Notes: generated by a model not told the origin, from the sequence alone. DNA of 64,000 nucleotides from Streptacidiphilus sp. P02-A3a (GCF_014084105.1 NZ_CP048289.1:2551922-2615921), one strand, 5' to 3'. Positions 12,248-23,356 are shown, numbered from the stretch's first letter. Made by a program: numbers and translations.

Positions 12248-12832
12248 CTAACGGGGCTCCTGGGCGGGCACGGCGGCTCCCGGCAGCGCGGCCGGTTCGC
12301 GCCGGGCGGCGGGCACGGTGTGGGAGAGACCGCCGGACAGCGCGTCCTGGGCCTGCGGCGGCCCGCCCGCGCCCGGTGCGGTGGCTCCGGTGACCGCCGG
12401 GACCCCCGTCGCGGCCCCCGCCAGTACCTCCGCCAGGGCGTCGCCCGGGCTGCGCTGCCCGGTCAGCTGCTCGCTCTCCGGGCCGCCGCGGCGGACGCCG
12501 TAGCGCCGGTGCACGGCCTGTTTGGTGACCCCCAGGGCCGAACCCACGGAGTCCCAGGAGAAGCCCAGCGAGCGGTCGAACTCCACCGCCGCCGCGACCA
12601 GGCCCTCCACGCTGTCGCGGAGCTCCTGGGCGAGCCGGACGGTGGGGGCGGGCGCGCGGCCGTAGACGACGAAACCGGCGGCGGTGGTCGGACGGCGCGG
12701 CCGGTAGACGTTGCCGAGCTGGGCGGTGAGCGTGCGCAGGGCGTCCACCTGGCGGCGCACCCGCTCGATGTCCCGCACCAGCAGGTGCAGGCTGGCCCTG
12801 GCGCGGGCGTCGTGAGTGGCGTGTTCGGCCAT
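12248..12832 (-). CDS. Small HTH-containing protein of unknown role
   Basis: 194 residues. The N-terminal half is helical and charged ([20 protein letters not shown]). The middle has a helix-turn-helix like that of sigma-region-4 or Fis-type domains ([20 protein letters not shown], about residues 104-123). The C-terminal third is Ala/Pro/Gly-rich and looks disordered. ATG 12832 is chosen because AAAGG lies about 10 nt upstream; a longer frame to 12937 lacks support. Convergent with priA and divergent from def. Probably DNA-binding; target and function unknown. Confidence 0.7.
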   Translation of the reverse strand: MAEHATHDARARASLHLLVRDIERVRRQVDALRTLTAQLGNVYRPRRPTTAAGFVVYGRAPAPTVRLAQELRDSVEGLVAAAVEFDRSLGFSWDSVGSALGVTKQAVHRRYGVRRGGPESEQLTGQRSPGDALAEVLAGAATGVPAVTGATAPGAGGPPQAQDALSGGLSHTVPAARREPAALPGAAVPAQEPR

Positions 12833-13051
12833 GATGATGTTCAGCCTTTCGAAACCGGCGGTCAATCTGCCTTGACCAACGGCGCAGGTACCCGTCGGGT
12901 CACGGCAGGGGCGTGCGGGGGCACACCATCGGCTCACGGGGCGTGCGTGCGCGAACGGTCGCGCCGCAGCTCACCGCGCCGCCGCCGCGGGGGCGGCGGA
13001 CCGCTCCCGGGCGCCCCCCGGCGCGCGGCCGGGACCGGCGGCCGTGCTCGG

Positions 13052-13057
13052 TAGACT
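13052..13057 (+). promoter_or_regulatory. Candidate -10 element for def
   Basis: TAGACT, a close match to the actinobacterial -10 hexamer, about 73 nt before def in the divergent gap. No convincing -35 was found. Confidence 0.35.
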
Positions 13058-13129
13058 GTTCGGCTGGTGCACAACCGGGGGCCGGACGCCGGAGCCAGAC
13101 CCTGGGCCGGAACCGACAGGAGCCCGCAC

Positions 13130-13675
13130 ATGACGATCCAGCCGATCCGTATCTTCGGGGATCCCGTGCTGCGGCTGACCGCGCAGCCGGTGACCGTCTT
13201 CGACAAGGAGTTGCGGACCCTGGTCAAGGACCTCACCGAGACCATGAAGGACGCGCCCGGCGCGGGCCTGGCCGCCCCGCAGATCGGGGTCTCGCTGCGG
13301 GTGTTCACCTACCACGTCGAGGGCGTCATCGGGCATCTGATCAACCCGGTGCTCGACCTCACCGAGGAGGAGCAGGACGGCCCCGAGGGCTGCCTGTCGC
13401 TGCCGGGCCTCACCTTCGACTGCGTCCGCGCCCACGGCGTCGTGGCCAAGGGCTTCAACGAGTACGGCGACCCGATCCAGGTGGAGGGCACGCAGAAGCT
13501 CGCCCGCTGCATCCAGCACGAGACCGACCACCTGGACGGCGTGATCTTCATCGACCGGCTGGACCGGGAGCAGCGCAAGGCCGCGCTGCGGGCGATCCGC
13601 GAGAGCGAGTGGTCGGGCGAGACCGCGCCGCAGGTCAAGGTCTCCCCGCACAGCACCTTCGGCGGCGCGCGCTAG
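13130..13675 (+). CDS. def: Peptide deformylase
   Basis: Removes the N-formyl group from nascent proteins; metalloenzyme. The 181 residues carry all three motifs: [10 protein letters not shown] (about residues 44-53), EGCLSLPG (about 86-93) and the metal site QHETDHLDG (about 128-136). ATG 13130 follows AGGAG at 8-nt spacing. The next gene, fmt, adds the formyl group that Def removes, the common def-fmt pairing. Confidence 0.95.
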   Translation: MTIQPIRIFGDPVLRLTAQPVTVFDKELRTLVKDLTETMKDAPGAGLAAPQIGVSLRVFTYHVEGVIGHLINPVLDLTEEEQDGPEGCLSLPGLTFDCVRAHGVVAKGFNEYGDPIQVEGTQKLARCIQHETDHLDGVIFIDRLDREQRKAALRAIRESEWSGETAPQVKVSPHSTFGGAR

Positions 13676-13733
13676 TCTGCCCGTCCTGATCCAGCCCGTC
13701 CTGATCCGTTCCCAGCGAGAGGCCACCCGCCGT

Positions 13734-14663
13734 ATGAAGCTTGTGTTTGCCGGAACCCCCGAGGTCGCCCTGCCCGCGCTGGAGGCGCTGATCGAGTCGC
13801 GGCACGAGGTCGCCGCCGTGGTCACCCGCCCGGACGCCCCCGCCGGGCGCGGGCGCAAGCTGGTCGCCAGCCCGGTGGCGCTCCTCGCCGAGCAGGCCGG
13901 GATCGAGGTGCTGAAGCCCGGACGCCCGCGCGAGCCCGAGTTCCTGGCCCGGCTCGCCGAGATCGCCCCGGACTGCTGCCCGGTGGTCGCCTACGGCGCG
14001 CTGCTGCCGAAGTCGGCCCTGGACGTGCCCCGGCTGGGCTGGGTGAACCTGCACTTCTCGCTGCTCCCGGCGTGGCGCGGCGCGGCCCCGGTGCAGCACG
14101 CGGTGCTCGCGGGCGACGAGGTCACCGGCGCGTCGACGTTCCAGATCGAGGAGGGCCTGGACTCGGGACCGGTCTACGGCACGGTCACCGAGGTCGTCCG
14201 CTTCGACGACACCAGCGGCGACCTGCTGGACCGGCTGTCGCGCTCCGGCGCGCGGCTGCTGGCGGCGACCATGGACGGCATCGAGAGCGGGCAGCTGGAG
14301 CCGCGTCCGCAGCCGGTCGACGGGATCAGCCTGGCGCCCAAGATCGGCGTCGAGGACGCCCGGGTGGACTGGACCGCCCCGGCGCTGCGGGTGGACCGGC
14401 TGGTCCGCGGCTGCACCCCGGCCCCCGGTGCCTGGACGGTGTTCCGGGGCGAGCGGCTGAAGCTCGGACCGGTGCGGCTGGCGGTGGGGCGCTCCGAGCT
14501 GGGCCCCGGCGAGATCGCGGTCGCGAAGAACACGGTGCGGGTGGGCACCGGCAGCCACGAGGTGGAGCTGGGCGAGGTCCAGCCGCAGGGCAAGAAGCGG
14601 ATGGCGGCGGGCGACTGGGCCCGCGGCTCCCGGCTGGAGCCCGGCGAACGCCTCGGCGACTAG
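13734..14663 (+). CDS. fmt: Methionyl-tRNA formyltransferase
   Basis: Formylates initiator Met-tRNA using 10-formyl-tetrahydrofolate. The 309 residues start [16 protein letters not shown] and contain the catalytic segment [19 protein letters not shown] (Asn and His of the triad), then DSGPVY with the Asp. The C-terminal domain ([14 protein letters not shown]) is intact. ATG 13734 follows GAGAGG. 58 bp after def, likely cotranscribed. Confidence 0.95.
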   Translation: MKLVFAGTPEVALPALEALIESRHEVAAVVTRPDAPAGRGRKLVASPVALLAEQAGIEVLKPGRPREPEFLARLAEIAPDCCPVVAYGALLPKSALDVPRLGWVNLHFSLLPAWRGAAPVQHAVLAGDEVTGASTFQIEEGLDSGPVYGTVTEVVRFDDTSGDLLDRLSRSGARLLAATMDGIESGQLEPRPQPVDGISLAPKIGVEDARVDWTAPALRVDRLVRGCTPAPGAWTVFRGERLKLGPVRLAVGRSELGPGEIAVAKNTVRVGTGSHEVELGEVQPQGKKRMAAGDWARGSRLEPGERLGD

Positions 14664-14689
14664 CCGCCGCCGAACCCCCGGCCCCGGCT

Positions 14690-14718
14690 CCGGCCCCGGC
14701 CCCGGTGGCCGGGGCCGG
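14690..14718 (+). terminator. GC hairpin between fmt and rsmB
   Basis: 12-bp perfect arms (CCGGCCCCGGCC and complement) with a 5-nt loop inside a low-complexity GGCCCC tract. It could be a terminator, or simply a product of the repeat. rsmB starts 120 nt later. Confidence 0.45.
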
Positions 14719-14838
14719 GCCGGTCGCGGGTTCGGTTTGTCGCGGCACGGGGGAAGGGGGGAGGATCGGACCCTCGGCCCGGGCCCCGGCCCCGGTCTCG
14801 CCTAGCCAACGCCAGCACCTTTCCCCCAGAGGCCCAGC

Positions 14839-16308
14839 ATGAGCACCCCCGCCACCCCCGCCACCCCCGCCGCCGGTCGGACCGGCAAGAGCGCCCCGCG
14901 CCCGCACCGCAGGCCGAAGAAGGACCCGGCCCGGATGGTCGCCTTCCAGGCCCTGCGCGCCGTCGACGAGCGCGACGCCTACGCCAACCTGATCCTGCCG
15001 TCGCTGCTGCGCAAGGCCGAGCGGCAGGAGGGCTTCGAACGCCGGGACGCCGCCTTCGCCACCGAGCTGGTGTACGGCACGCTGCGGCTGCGCGGCAGCT
15101 ACGACGCGATCATCGCGGCCTGCGTCGACCGCCCGCTGAGCAAGCTCGACCCGCCGGTGCTGGACGTGCTGTCGCTGGGCGCGCACCAGCTGCTGGGTAC
15201 CCGGATCCCGGCGCACGCCGCCGTCTCGGCGACCGTGGAGCTGGCCCGGGTGGTGCTCGGCGACGGCCGGGCCAAGTTCGTCAACGCGGTGATGCGCAAG
15301 ATCAGCACCCAGGACCTGGACGCCTGGCTGGAGCAGGTCGCCCCGCCCTACGAGGAGGACGCCGAGGACCACCTCGGGGTCCGCTACTCGCACCCGCGCT
15401 GGGTGGTCTCCGCGCTGTGGGACTCGCTCGGCGTCTGGCAGCCGCAGCACTGCGGCCGGACCGCCGTGTCCGAGCTGCTGGCCGCCGACAACGAGCGTCC
15501 GGCGGTGACCCTGGTGGCCCGGCCCGGCCGGGCCACCGCGCAGGAGGTGCGGGAGTCGCTGCCGGCCGAGGAGACCGAGCCCGGGCTGTGGTCCCCGTAC
15601 GCGGTGCGGCTGGTCGAGGGCGGCGAGCCGGGGCTGGTCGAGGCGGTGCGGGAGAACCGCGCCGGGGTCCAGGACGAGGGCAGCCAGCTGGTCGCCGCCG
15701 CGCTCGCGGCCGCGCCGCTGACCGGCCCGGACCGCCGCTGGCTGGACGCCTGCGCCGGACCCGGCGGCAAGGCCGCGCTGCTCGCCGCCCTGGCCGCGCG
15801 GCGCGGGGCGGCGCTGGTGGCCTCCGAGTCGCAGCCGCACCGGGCGGCGCTGGTGGCCCGCGCTCTGGACGGCAACCCCGGCCCGTACACGGTGATCACC
15901 GCCGACGGGCTGCGCCCGGCCTGGCGGCCGGAGAGCTTCGACCGGGTGCTGGTCGACGTCCCGTGCTCCGGCCTGGGCGCGCTGCGCCGCCGCCCGGAGT
16001 CGCGCTGGCGCCGCCGTCCGGAGGACGTGGCGGGCTTCGGGCCGCTCCAGCGCGGGCTGCTGCGCTCGGCGGCCGACGCCGCCCGGCCCGGCGGCGTGGT
16101 CGGCTACGCGACCTGCTCGCCGCACCTGGCCGAGACCCGGGTGGTGGTCCAGGACGTGCTGCGCGAGCGCGACGACCTGGAGTGGATCGACGCCCGGCCG
16201 CTGCTGCCCGGCGTCCCGGACCTCGGTGAGGGGCCGGACGTCCAGCTGTGGCCGCACCTGCACGCCACCGACGCGATGTACCTGGCGCTGCTGCGCAAGC
16301 GCGGCTGA
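14839..16308 (+). CDS. rsmB: 16S rRNA m5C967 methyltransferase RsmB (Sun family)
   Basis: 489 residues. A low-complexity head (STPATPATPAAG) precedes a NusB-like domain (ARMVAFQALRAVDERDAYAN; GAHQLLGTRIPAHAAVSATVE) and a Rossmann methyltransferase domain from about residue 270 (DACAGPGGKAALLAAL). Motif IV is VDVPCSGLGALRRRPESRW and motif VI is YATCSPHLAET, giving the two cysteines of m5C RNA methyltransferases. ATG 14839 follows AGAGG. Commonly found next to fmt and rpe. Confidence 0.94.
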   Translation: MSTPATPATPAAGRTGKSAPRPHRRPKKDPARMVAFQALRAVDERDAYANLILPSLLRKAERQEGFERRDAAFATELVYGTLRLRGSYDAIIAACVDRPLSKLDPPVLDVLSLGAHQLLGTRIPAHAAVSATVELARVVLGDGRAKFVNAVMRKISTQDLDAWLEQVAPPYEEDAEDHLGVRYSHPRWVVSALWDSLGVWQPQHCGRTAVSELLAADNERPAVTLVARPGRATAQEVRESLPAEETEPGLWSPYAVRLVEGGEPGLVEAVRENRAGVQDEGSQLVAAALAAAPLTGPDRRWLDACAGPGGKAALLAALAARRGAALVASESQPHRAALVARALDGNPGPYTVITADGLRPAWRPESFDRVLVDVPCSGLGALRRRPESRWRRRPEDVAGFGPLQRGLLRSAADAARPGGVVGYATCSPHLAETRVVVQDVLRERDDLEWIDARPLLPGVPDLGEGPDVQLWPHLHATDAMYLALLRKRG

Positions 16309-16359
16309 CCGGCCGGGGCCCGCACCGGGCCCGCCGCGAAGACGCGGGATACTGGCCGC

Positions 16360-17046
16360 ATGAGCCCTCAGATCAGCCCCAGCATCCTGTCCGCGGACTT
16401 CGCCCGCCTCGCCGAGGAGGCCGAGGCCGTACGCGGCGCCGACTGGCTGCACGTGGACGTCATGGACAACCACTTCGTGCCCAACCTCACCCTGGGCCTG
16501 CCGGTCGTCGAGGCGCTGCGCAAGGCCACGGACATCCCGCTGGACTGCCACCTGATGATCGAGGACCCGGACCGCTGGGCCCCGCAGTACGCCGAGGCCG
16601 GGGCCGGTTCGGTGACCTTCCACGTGGAGGCCGCCGCCGCGCCGGTGCGGCTGGCCCGCGAGCTGCGGTCGCTGGGCGCCCGGGCGTCGATGGCGCTGAA
16701 GCCCGCCACCCCGATCGAGCCGTACGAGGACCTGCTGCCGGAACTCGACATGGTGCTGCTGATGACGGTCGAGCCGGGCTTCGGCGGGCAGGCGTTCCTG
16801 GACCTGGTGCTGCCGAAGATCCGCCGCACCCGGCAGCTGATCGACCGGCACGGCCTGGGGCTGTGGCTGCAGATCGACGGCGGCGTCTCCGCCGAAACCA
16901 TCGAGCGCTGCGCGGACGCCGGGGCGGACGTCTTCGTCGCGGGCTCGGCGGTCTACGGCGCGGAGGACCCGGCCGAGGCGGTGCGCGGACTGCGCGAGCT
17001 GGCGGCCCGGGCGACCGACGCCTCCCCCTGGGTGCACCAGCACTGA
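16360..17046 (+). CDS. rpe: Ribulose-phosphate 3-epimerase
   Basis: Interconverts ribulose-5-phosphate and xylulose-5-phosphate. The 228-residue TIM barrel shows [13 protein letters not shown], the metal/catalytic [37 protein letters not shown] and [14 protein letters not shown] 16360 has only a weak upstream GGGA. 51 bp after rsmB. Confidence 0.95.
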   Translation: MSPQISPSILSADFARLAEEAEAVRGADWLHVDVMDNHFVPNLTLGLPVVEALRKATDIPLDCHLMIEDPDRWAPQYAEAGAGSVTFHVEAAAAPVRLARELRSLGARASMALKPATPIEPYEDLLPELDMVLLMTVEPGFGGQAFLDLVLPKIRRTRQLIDRHGLGLWLQIDGGVSAETIERCADAGADVFVAGSAVYGAEDPAEAVRGLRELAARATDASPWVHQH

Positions 17047-17065
17047 CCTGCGGTCACGCGCCGAA

Positions 17066-17105
17066 CGACGGCGGATCCTGGAGGAACCTACAGGACCCGC
17101 CGTCG
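17066..17105 (+). terminator. Hairpin terminator after rpe
   Basis: 15-bp arms with one mismatch (17066-17080, 17091-17105) and a 10-nt loop, 20 nt after the rpe stop. The segment after it (17110-17150) repeats parts of the arm sequence (CCTGCAGGAA versus CCTACAGGAC). guaB1 begins at 17279. Confidence 0.65.
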
Positions 17106-17149
17106 GCTGGGCCCGGGCGTTTGTAGGGACCTGCAGGAATCGTCGCTGA

Positions 17150-18739
<1,590 letters not shown>

Positions 18740-18740
18740 C

Positions 18741-19526
18741 TCACCCGCGGCGGGGCGCGCCGCCCAGCGGGGTGAGCAGGCAGCGGGACACCAGGCCGCA
18801 GGCGTCGTCCAGCGCCCGCGCGGCGGTCGCGAAGACCGACGGGTTGTCCCGCAGCTCCCACAGCGTCAGCGCGCCCGCCCAGGCGGCGTCCCGGGCGCGG
18901 TCGACGCTCCAGGAGCTGAGCAGGTGCAGCAGCGGGTCACCGAGGTCCAGCTCCCGCTCAAGCCCGGCCAGCGAGGGCAGCAGCCGCTCCCGTACCCGCT
19001 GCTCCACCTGCGCCAGCACGTCGTTGACGCGGTGGAAGTCGCCGGAGAGCTCGGCCGGCGGGCAGCCCAGCTGGCGGCAGGTCTCCACCACCGCCAGCGG
19101 CAGGTCGTGCTCGATGTGGGCGTTCATCCCGGACAGCGCGAACTGCACCGGCCGGATCCCCGGGTGCGCCCGCAGCTGGAGCAGCGGACGCCAGCAGGCG
19201 GGGGCGGGCGCCGGGCCCGGGCGCAGCGCGTCCAGGAAGCGCCCGGCGAAGACCACGTCCAGCCGGGCGGTGTCGGCCGGGGTCCGGAACACGTCCCCGG
19301 CCGTGAGCCGGGCCCGCAGCGCCTCGGTGACGGTCAGATAGACCCCGCCGAACACGGCGACCCCGTCCTGGGGCGGCAGCCCGGCCACCAGTTGGCGCAG
19401 CCGCGCGACCACCCCACCGACGTCGCTGGGATCGGCGGGGTGCTGCCGGGTGCTGCCGGGAGCCGATCCGGCGGCGGGCTCGGTTCGGGGTGCGGGGGTG
19501 ACGCCGAGGGGCGTGCTGGTTGCCAT
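18741..19526 (-). CDS. DUF5995 family protein
   Basis: 261 residues, mostly alpha-helical, no signal peptide or membrane helix. The core HPGIRPVQFALSGMNAHIEH and LPLAVVETC is the hallmark of the uncharacterised DUF5995 family of actinobacteria; the His and Asn there are candidate active or metal residues (inference). The first about 35 residues are Pro/Ala/Gly-rich and may be disordered. Nothing in the neighbourhood assigns a function. Confidence 0.75.
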   Translation of the reverse strand: MATSTPLGVTPAPRTEPAAGSAPGSTRQHPADPSDVGGVVARLRQLVAGLPPQDGVAVFGGVYLTVTEALRARLTAGDVFRTPADTARLDVVFAGRFLDALRPGPAPAPACWRPLLQLRAHPGIRPVQFALSGMNAHIEHDLPLAVVETCRQLGCPPAELSGDFHRVNDVLAQVEQRVRERLLPSLAGLERELDLGDPLLHLLSSWSVDRARDAAWAGALTLWELRDNPSVFATAARALDDACGLVSRCLLTPLGGAPRRG

Positions 19527-19614
19527 GCACCAAGCCTCGGCACCGGCGCGCCCCGCGACGATCCCCCGTCCGAGCGACCCGCCCCGTCCGGCCCCTACCG
19601 CCGACCGCCCGAGG

Positions 19615-20475
19615 TCACAGCGCCCCGGCGGCGCGGGCGGTCCAGATCGTCGGGTACTGCGGGCGCCAGCCCAGCTCGTCGCGGAGCGACTGGTTGTCGG
19701 TGACGCCGAACCACGGGTCCGTGGCGTCCTCGCGGGCGGCGGTCTCGTCCCAGGGCAGCCCGTTGAGCCGGTACACGTCGAACGCGCTGACCGGCGCGTC
19801 GTCGGCGGCGTCGAAGGCCCTGCCCTCCACCCCCGGCGCCAGCAGCGCCCGGTGCAGTGCCTGGGCGACGTCCGCGTGGTGCACCATCGGCAGTCGCCGG
19901 TGGGCCGCCCACCCGGCCACCCGGGGCAGCGCCTCGCGCAGGTGCGGGTCGCCCTCGCCGTAGACGTACGCCAGCCGGACGAGCACCAGCGGCAGGCCCC
20001 GCTCGGCGTGCAGTGCCAGCAGCCCGGTGTCGGCCTGGGCCTTCGAGACCGCGTAGACCCAGGTGCCCTCGGTCAGCAGCGCGTCGCCCTCACGCGAGGG
20101 GCGGTTCCGGCCGCCCTGGTAGACCAGGTTGGTGCTGGTCTGCACGAAGCGGCCGACCCCGGCGTCCAGCGCCTGCTCGCCCAGCGCCAGCGCGGCGTCG
20201 CGGTTCACCGCCCAGGCCTCCTCGTCCGGGACGTCCCGGAACGCGGCGGCGACGTTGATCACCCGGTCCGCCCCGGCGAGCGCCTTGGCGCGGTCGCTCT
20301 CCTCGCGCAGGTCGCCGAGCACGACCTCCGCCCCGAGCGCGGCCAGGCGCGCGCCGCGCTCGGCGTCCCTGACCAGGACGCGCACGGTGTCGCCGGGCTC
20401 GGTCCACTGCAACAGCCGGGGCACGAAACGGCGGCCGACCTGCCCGGTCGCTCCGGTCACCAGGGTCGTCGTCAT
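19615..20475 (-). CDS. NAD(P)-dependent epimerase/dehydratase (extended SDR)
   Basis: 286 residues. The nucleotide-binding motif TGATGQVG lies at the N-terminus and the active-site pair YAVSK (Tyr-x3-Lys) about residue 145, preceded by a Ser/Thr-rich QTSTNLVYQG, as in extended short-chain dehydrogenases. ATG 20475 follows AGAAGGAC. It is divergent from an MmyB-type regulator, a pairing described as recurrent for SDR genes in actinomycetes, so the enzyme is probably its target. The sugar or other substrate is unknown. Confidence 0.82.
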   Translation of the reverse strand: MTTTLVTGATGQVGRRFVPRLLQWTEPGDTVRVLVRDAERGARLAALGAEVVLGDLREESDRAKALAGADRVINVAAAFRDVPDEEAWAVNRDAALALGEQALDAGVGRFVQTSTNLVYQGGRNRPSREGDALLTEGTWVYAVSKAQADTGLLALHAERGLPLVLVRLAYVYGEGDPHLREALPRVAGWAAHRRLPMVHHADVAQALHRALLAPGVEGRAFDAADDAPVSAFDVYRLNGLPWDETAAREDATDPWFGVTDNQSLRDELGWRPQYPTIWTARAAGAL

Positions 20476-20621
20476 GAGGTCCTTCTCTCTGGTTCGCACC
20501 CGCTGTTCGGTGCCTGGTCGTGAAGTCGATCTGTCGGTACTCGGGGCGCCGCCTCGCCGCGCCCGTCGTTCCCTCAGGCTGGGGCAGCGCGGGCGCGGGC
20601 GGGAGAGACCCGGTGATCGGG

Positions 20622-20634
20622 GGATCGGCGATCC
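20622..20634. promoter_or_regulatory. Palindrome in the SDR-regulator divergent gap
   Basis: GGATCGGCGATCC, 5-bp arms GGATC/GATCC around a 3-nt centre, 36 nt before the regulator's ATG. A further GATC lies just upstream. Candidate operator of the divergent MmyB-type regulator; inference only. Confidence 0.4.
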
Positions 20635-20670
20635 CTGGATAGCGCCCGGCGGGTCGACCATGATGGGGGG

Positions 20671-21543
20671 ATGGACCGCGCCCAACTCGCCGACTTCCTG
20701 CGCCGCTCACGCAGCCGCCTGACGCCGACCGACGTGGGCCTGCCCGCCGGTGCCCGGCGGCGCACCCCGGGGCTGCGCCGGGAGGAGGTCGCCCAGCTCG
20801 CGGGCATGTCGGCGGACTACTACACCCGCCTGGAGCAGCGGCGCGGTCCGCACCCCTCGGGGCAGCTGCTGGCCGCGCTGGCCCGGGCGCTGCGGCTGAC
20901 CGACGACGAGCGCGACCACCTGTACCACCTGGCCGGGCAGGTCCCGCCGCTCGCCGTGGGCTGCGCCGACGAGCATGTCCGGCCGGGGCTGCTGCTGATC
21001 CTGGACCGGCTCTACGACACCCCGGCGCAGGTGATCTCCGACCTCGGCGACATCCTGGCGCAGAACGCGCTGGCGGCGGCGCTGTTCGGCGACGTCAGCG
21101 GCCAGTCGCCGATGGAGCGCAACATCGTCTGGCGCTGGTTCGCCCGACCGGAGTCCCGCGCGCTGTTCCTCCCGGAGATCCACGACCGGCTGGGGCAGCT
21201 CCATGTCGCCCAGTTGCGGGCGGTGGTGGCCACCTACCCCGACGACGGTCGGGCGGCCGCGCTGGTGCGGCAACTGCTGTCGGTCTCGGCGCAGTTCGCG
21301 GAGCTGTGGGCCGACCACGACGTGGCCCTGCGGCGCGGGGACACCAAGACCGTGCTGCACCCGGTGGTCGGCGCGATCGAGCTGGACTGCGAGGCGATGC
21401 TGGGCACGCGGCACCGGCAGCGGCTGATCGTCCACACCGCGCGGCCGGGCAGCGTCGCCCAGGAACGGCTGGAACTGCTGCGCGTGGTGGGCCTGCAGGA
21501 CCTGCGCAGCCCGGACCCCGACCCGCGGGCCGCCGTCGGCTAG
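20671..21543 (+). CDS. XRE-type regulator with MmyB-like ligand-binding domain
   Basis: 290 residues. N-terminal HTH (RRTPGLRREEVAQLAGMS, then ADYYTRLEQRRGPHPS, about residues 30-65) and a C-terminal MmyB-like, PAS-type domain (ILAQNALAAALFGD; ERNIVWRWFARP; LHPVVGAIELDCEAM). Such regulators bind a fatty-acid-like ligand in a crystal structure and usually control a divergent oxidoreductase gene, here the SDR at 19615-20475. ATG 20671. Confidence 0.88.
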   Translation: MDRAQLADFLRRSRSRLTPTDVGLPAGARRRTPGLRREEVAQLAGMSADYYTRLEQRRGPHPSGQLLAALARALRLTDDERDHLYHLAGQVPPLAVGCADEHVRPGLLLILDRLYDTPAQVISDLGDILAQNALAAALFGDVSGQSPMERNIVWRWFARPESRALFLPEIHDRLGQLHVAQLRAVVATYPDDGRAAALVRQLLSVSAQFAELWADHDVALRRGDTKTVLHPVVGAIELDCEAMLGTRHRQRLIVHTARPGSVAQERLELLRVVGLQDLRSPDPDPRAAVG

Positions 21544-21611
21544 GGCACCGGTCGGCCGACCGCCGCGGAACTCTATGGCGTTCGGGTACCCGCTCGTGCG
21601 AGAGTCCTGCT

Positions 21612-22463
21612 GTGCTTGAGGACATCGTGGGGGAGATGGCCGCGCGGCTGGCGACGGTCGACGGCGTGATCGGTGTGCTGCTCGGTGGCAGTCGGGCCCG
21701 GGGCGAGGAACGCCCCGACTCGGACTGGGACCTCGGCGTCTACTACCGGGGCGCCCCGCACCTGCCGACGCTGCGCTCGATGGCGCGCGGCCTCTCCGAC
21801 AGTCCGACCGACGTCGCCGGGCCGGGGGAGTGGGGGCCCTGGGTCGACGGCGGCGCCTGGCTGACCGTGGGCGACAGCCACGTCGACTGGTTGCTGCGGG
21901 ACGTCGACCGGGTCCGCCGGGTCTGGACCCAGTGCCGCGAGGGGGAGTTCGAGGTCGGCATCCAGGCCGGGCACCCGCTCGGCTTCTGGTCGCCCAGCTA
22001 CGTGGGCGAGTTGGCCCTGGGCCGGGTACTGGCGGACCCCACCAAGGAACTGACGCTGTTTCAGCGCGAGGTGGCCGGATACCCGGAACCGCTGCGGCGC
22101 TCGCTGGTGGCGTCCGCGTGGGAGGCGGAGTTCATCGTCGCCAACGCGGCCAAACCGGCCCTGCGCGGCGACGTGCTGCTGGTCTCGCTCGCGCTGTCGC
22201 GCGCGATCGGCATCCTGGTCCAGGCGTTGTACGCGTGGCACCGCCGCTGGTGCCTGAACGAGAAGGGCTCGCTGGCCGTCGCCGAGAACCTGCCCGGCAC
22301 CCCGCCCAGCTTCGGCCCCCGCGCCCGGGCGCTGCTGGGCGCTCCGGGAACCAATCCTGACGAACTGTCAGTGACGGTGCAGGCGGCCACCGACCTGGTC
22401 GCCGACATCCGCGCCGCGCTCACCCTCCCCGCCGCCCCCTCCGGCCCGCCGCACTCGGACTGA
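21612..22463 (+). CDS. Polymerase-beta-fold nucleotidyltransferase
   Basis: 283 residues with the minimal nucleotidyltransferase signature GVLLGGSRARGEERPDSDWD and LGVYY (about residues 20-45), the two Asp binding metal. The remainder is alpha-helical. Related proteins include aminoglycoside nucleotidyltransferases and many uncharacterised family members, so the substrate cannot be named. GTG 21612 follows AGAG at 9-nt spacing. Follows the MmyB-type regulator by 68 bp on the same strand, but the two seem functionally unrelated. Confidence 0.78.
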   Translation: MLEDIVGEMAARLATVDGVIGVLLGGSRARGEERPDSDWDLGVYYRGAPHLPTLRSMARGLSDSPTDVAGPGEWGPWVDGGAWLTVGDSHVDWLLRDVDRVRRVWTQCREGEFEVGIQAGHPLGFWSPSYVGELALGRVLADPTKELTLFQREVAGYPEPLRRSLVASAWEAEFIVANAAKPALRGDVLLVSLALSRAIGILVQALYAWHRRWCLNEKGSLAVAENLPGTPPSFGPRARALLGAPGTNPDELSVTVQAATDLVADIRAALTLPAAPSGPPHSD

Positions 22464-22487
22464 TCCGCGCCGGTCCCGGCACGCGGA

Positions 22488-22625
22488 TCAGGCGGTGAGG
22501 GCGCCGAGCGGGAAGTGCTTCGGTGGCTGCTCCTCGGCGAGGAAGTCCAGCAGGAGCTGGTTGACCAGGGCGGGCTTCTCCAGCGGGCAGGTGTGGCTGG
22601 TGTCGAGCTGCTGGACGCGGTGGGG
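22488..22625 (-). pseudogene. C-terminal remnant of an alpha/beta-hydrolase
   Basis: About 45 codons ending at 22488 read as the end of an alpha/beta-hydrolase: LDTSHTCPLEKPALVNQLLL followed by DFL, where SHTCPLEKP corresponds to the catalytic-His region. The frame further upstream is not hydrolase-like, so some 200 N-terminal residues are gone. It meets a damaged TetR gene head to tail at about 22600-22625. Interpreted as a deletion scar. Confidence 0.7.
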
Positions 22626-22905
22626 CTCGACCGGCTCACCACCCGGGCGCCGACCACCCGGCTGGGCGTGCGGCCGGGCGCGCTGTACCGGGTTCGTGCT
22701 CCAGGAGCAGGCCCTGCCACCGGTGGCGGCCGAGTCGCTGCCGGAACTCGGGCCCGAGCGCTGCCGGAACCTCTGGGAGTGGCAGGCGGGCGAGCCCGCC
22801 TCGAAGGACGCGGCGTTCGCGGCCGGGCTGTCGCTGATCGTCAGGGGGCTGCGTGCGGAGCTGGACGAGTCCGGGTCGTCGTCGTCGTCGCCGCTCGGTC
22901 GGTAG
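22591..22905 (+). pseudogene. Internally deleted TetR-family regulator
   Basis: Two frames each match part of a TetR repressor. 22605-22691 encodes the HTH (ELLDAVGLDRLTTRAPTTRL, then GVRPGALYR). From 22693, in another frame, comes a TetR C-terminal segment ([39 protein letters not shown]). Roughly 100 residues between HTH and this segment are missing and the frame is shifted at about 22692. The 3' end overlaps the convergent marR gene (22841-22905). Confidence 0.72.
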
Positions 22906-23332
22906 CGTCGTCGTCGATGAGGTTGCGTTCGAGGCGGCGGAGCAGCCGCAGCGCGTCGTTCCGCTGCCGCTCGGAGAGCCCGGCGGTGGTGATCGCCTCC
23001 AGCTCCCCCCACAACTGTTCCACCTGACACCGCAGTTCGGCACCCTTCGGGGTCAGCGACACGATCGTCGAGCGGCCGTCGGCGGGTGAGGGCGAGCGGC
23101 TGAGCAGCCCCTGCTGCTCCAGGCGTTGCAGGGTCCGGGTGACGGTGGAGGCGTCGAGCTTCAGTGCGGCGGCCAGGTCTCGTTGCGGCTGGTGATCCTG
23201 CTCCCACAGCCGCATCAGCAGCAGTTCCTGCCCGGGGAACAGGCCGACCCGCTGCAACAGCCGGGTGGCCGCCACCCGGTGCGCCCGGGCGAGCCGGATC
23301 GTCATGTGGCTGATCTCGCCGTACTGCTCCAT
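22841..23332 (-). CDS. MarR-family transcriptional regulator
   Basis: 163 residues. A winged-helix DNA-binding region ([39 protein letters not shown]; wing [20 protein letters not shown]) sits between dimerisation helices. ATG 23332 follows GAGGGAC. The last about 20 residues ([15 protein letters not shown]) are low-complexity and overlap the TetR remnant, suggesting the original stop was lost in the rearrangement. It is divergent from the NmrA/quinone-reductase pair; three matching palindromes lie between. Confidence 0.88.
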   Translation of the reverse strand: MEQYGEISHMTIRLARAHRVAATRLLQRVGLFPGQELLLMRLWEQDHQPQRDLAAALKLDASTVTRTLQRLEQQGLLSRSPSPADGRSTIVSLTPKGAELRCQVEQLWGELEAITTAGLSERQRNDALRLLRRLERNLIDDDATDRAATTTTTRTRPAPHAAP

Positions 23333-23356
23333 GAGCGTCCCTCCGGTCCCGGTTCC

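Noticed and set aside
14664-14838. CCGGCC-rich stretch as a possible replication or recombination site
   Set aside because: Simple low-complexity repeat giving a hairpin; no DnaA boxes or chi-like pattern.
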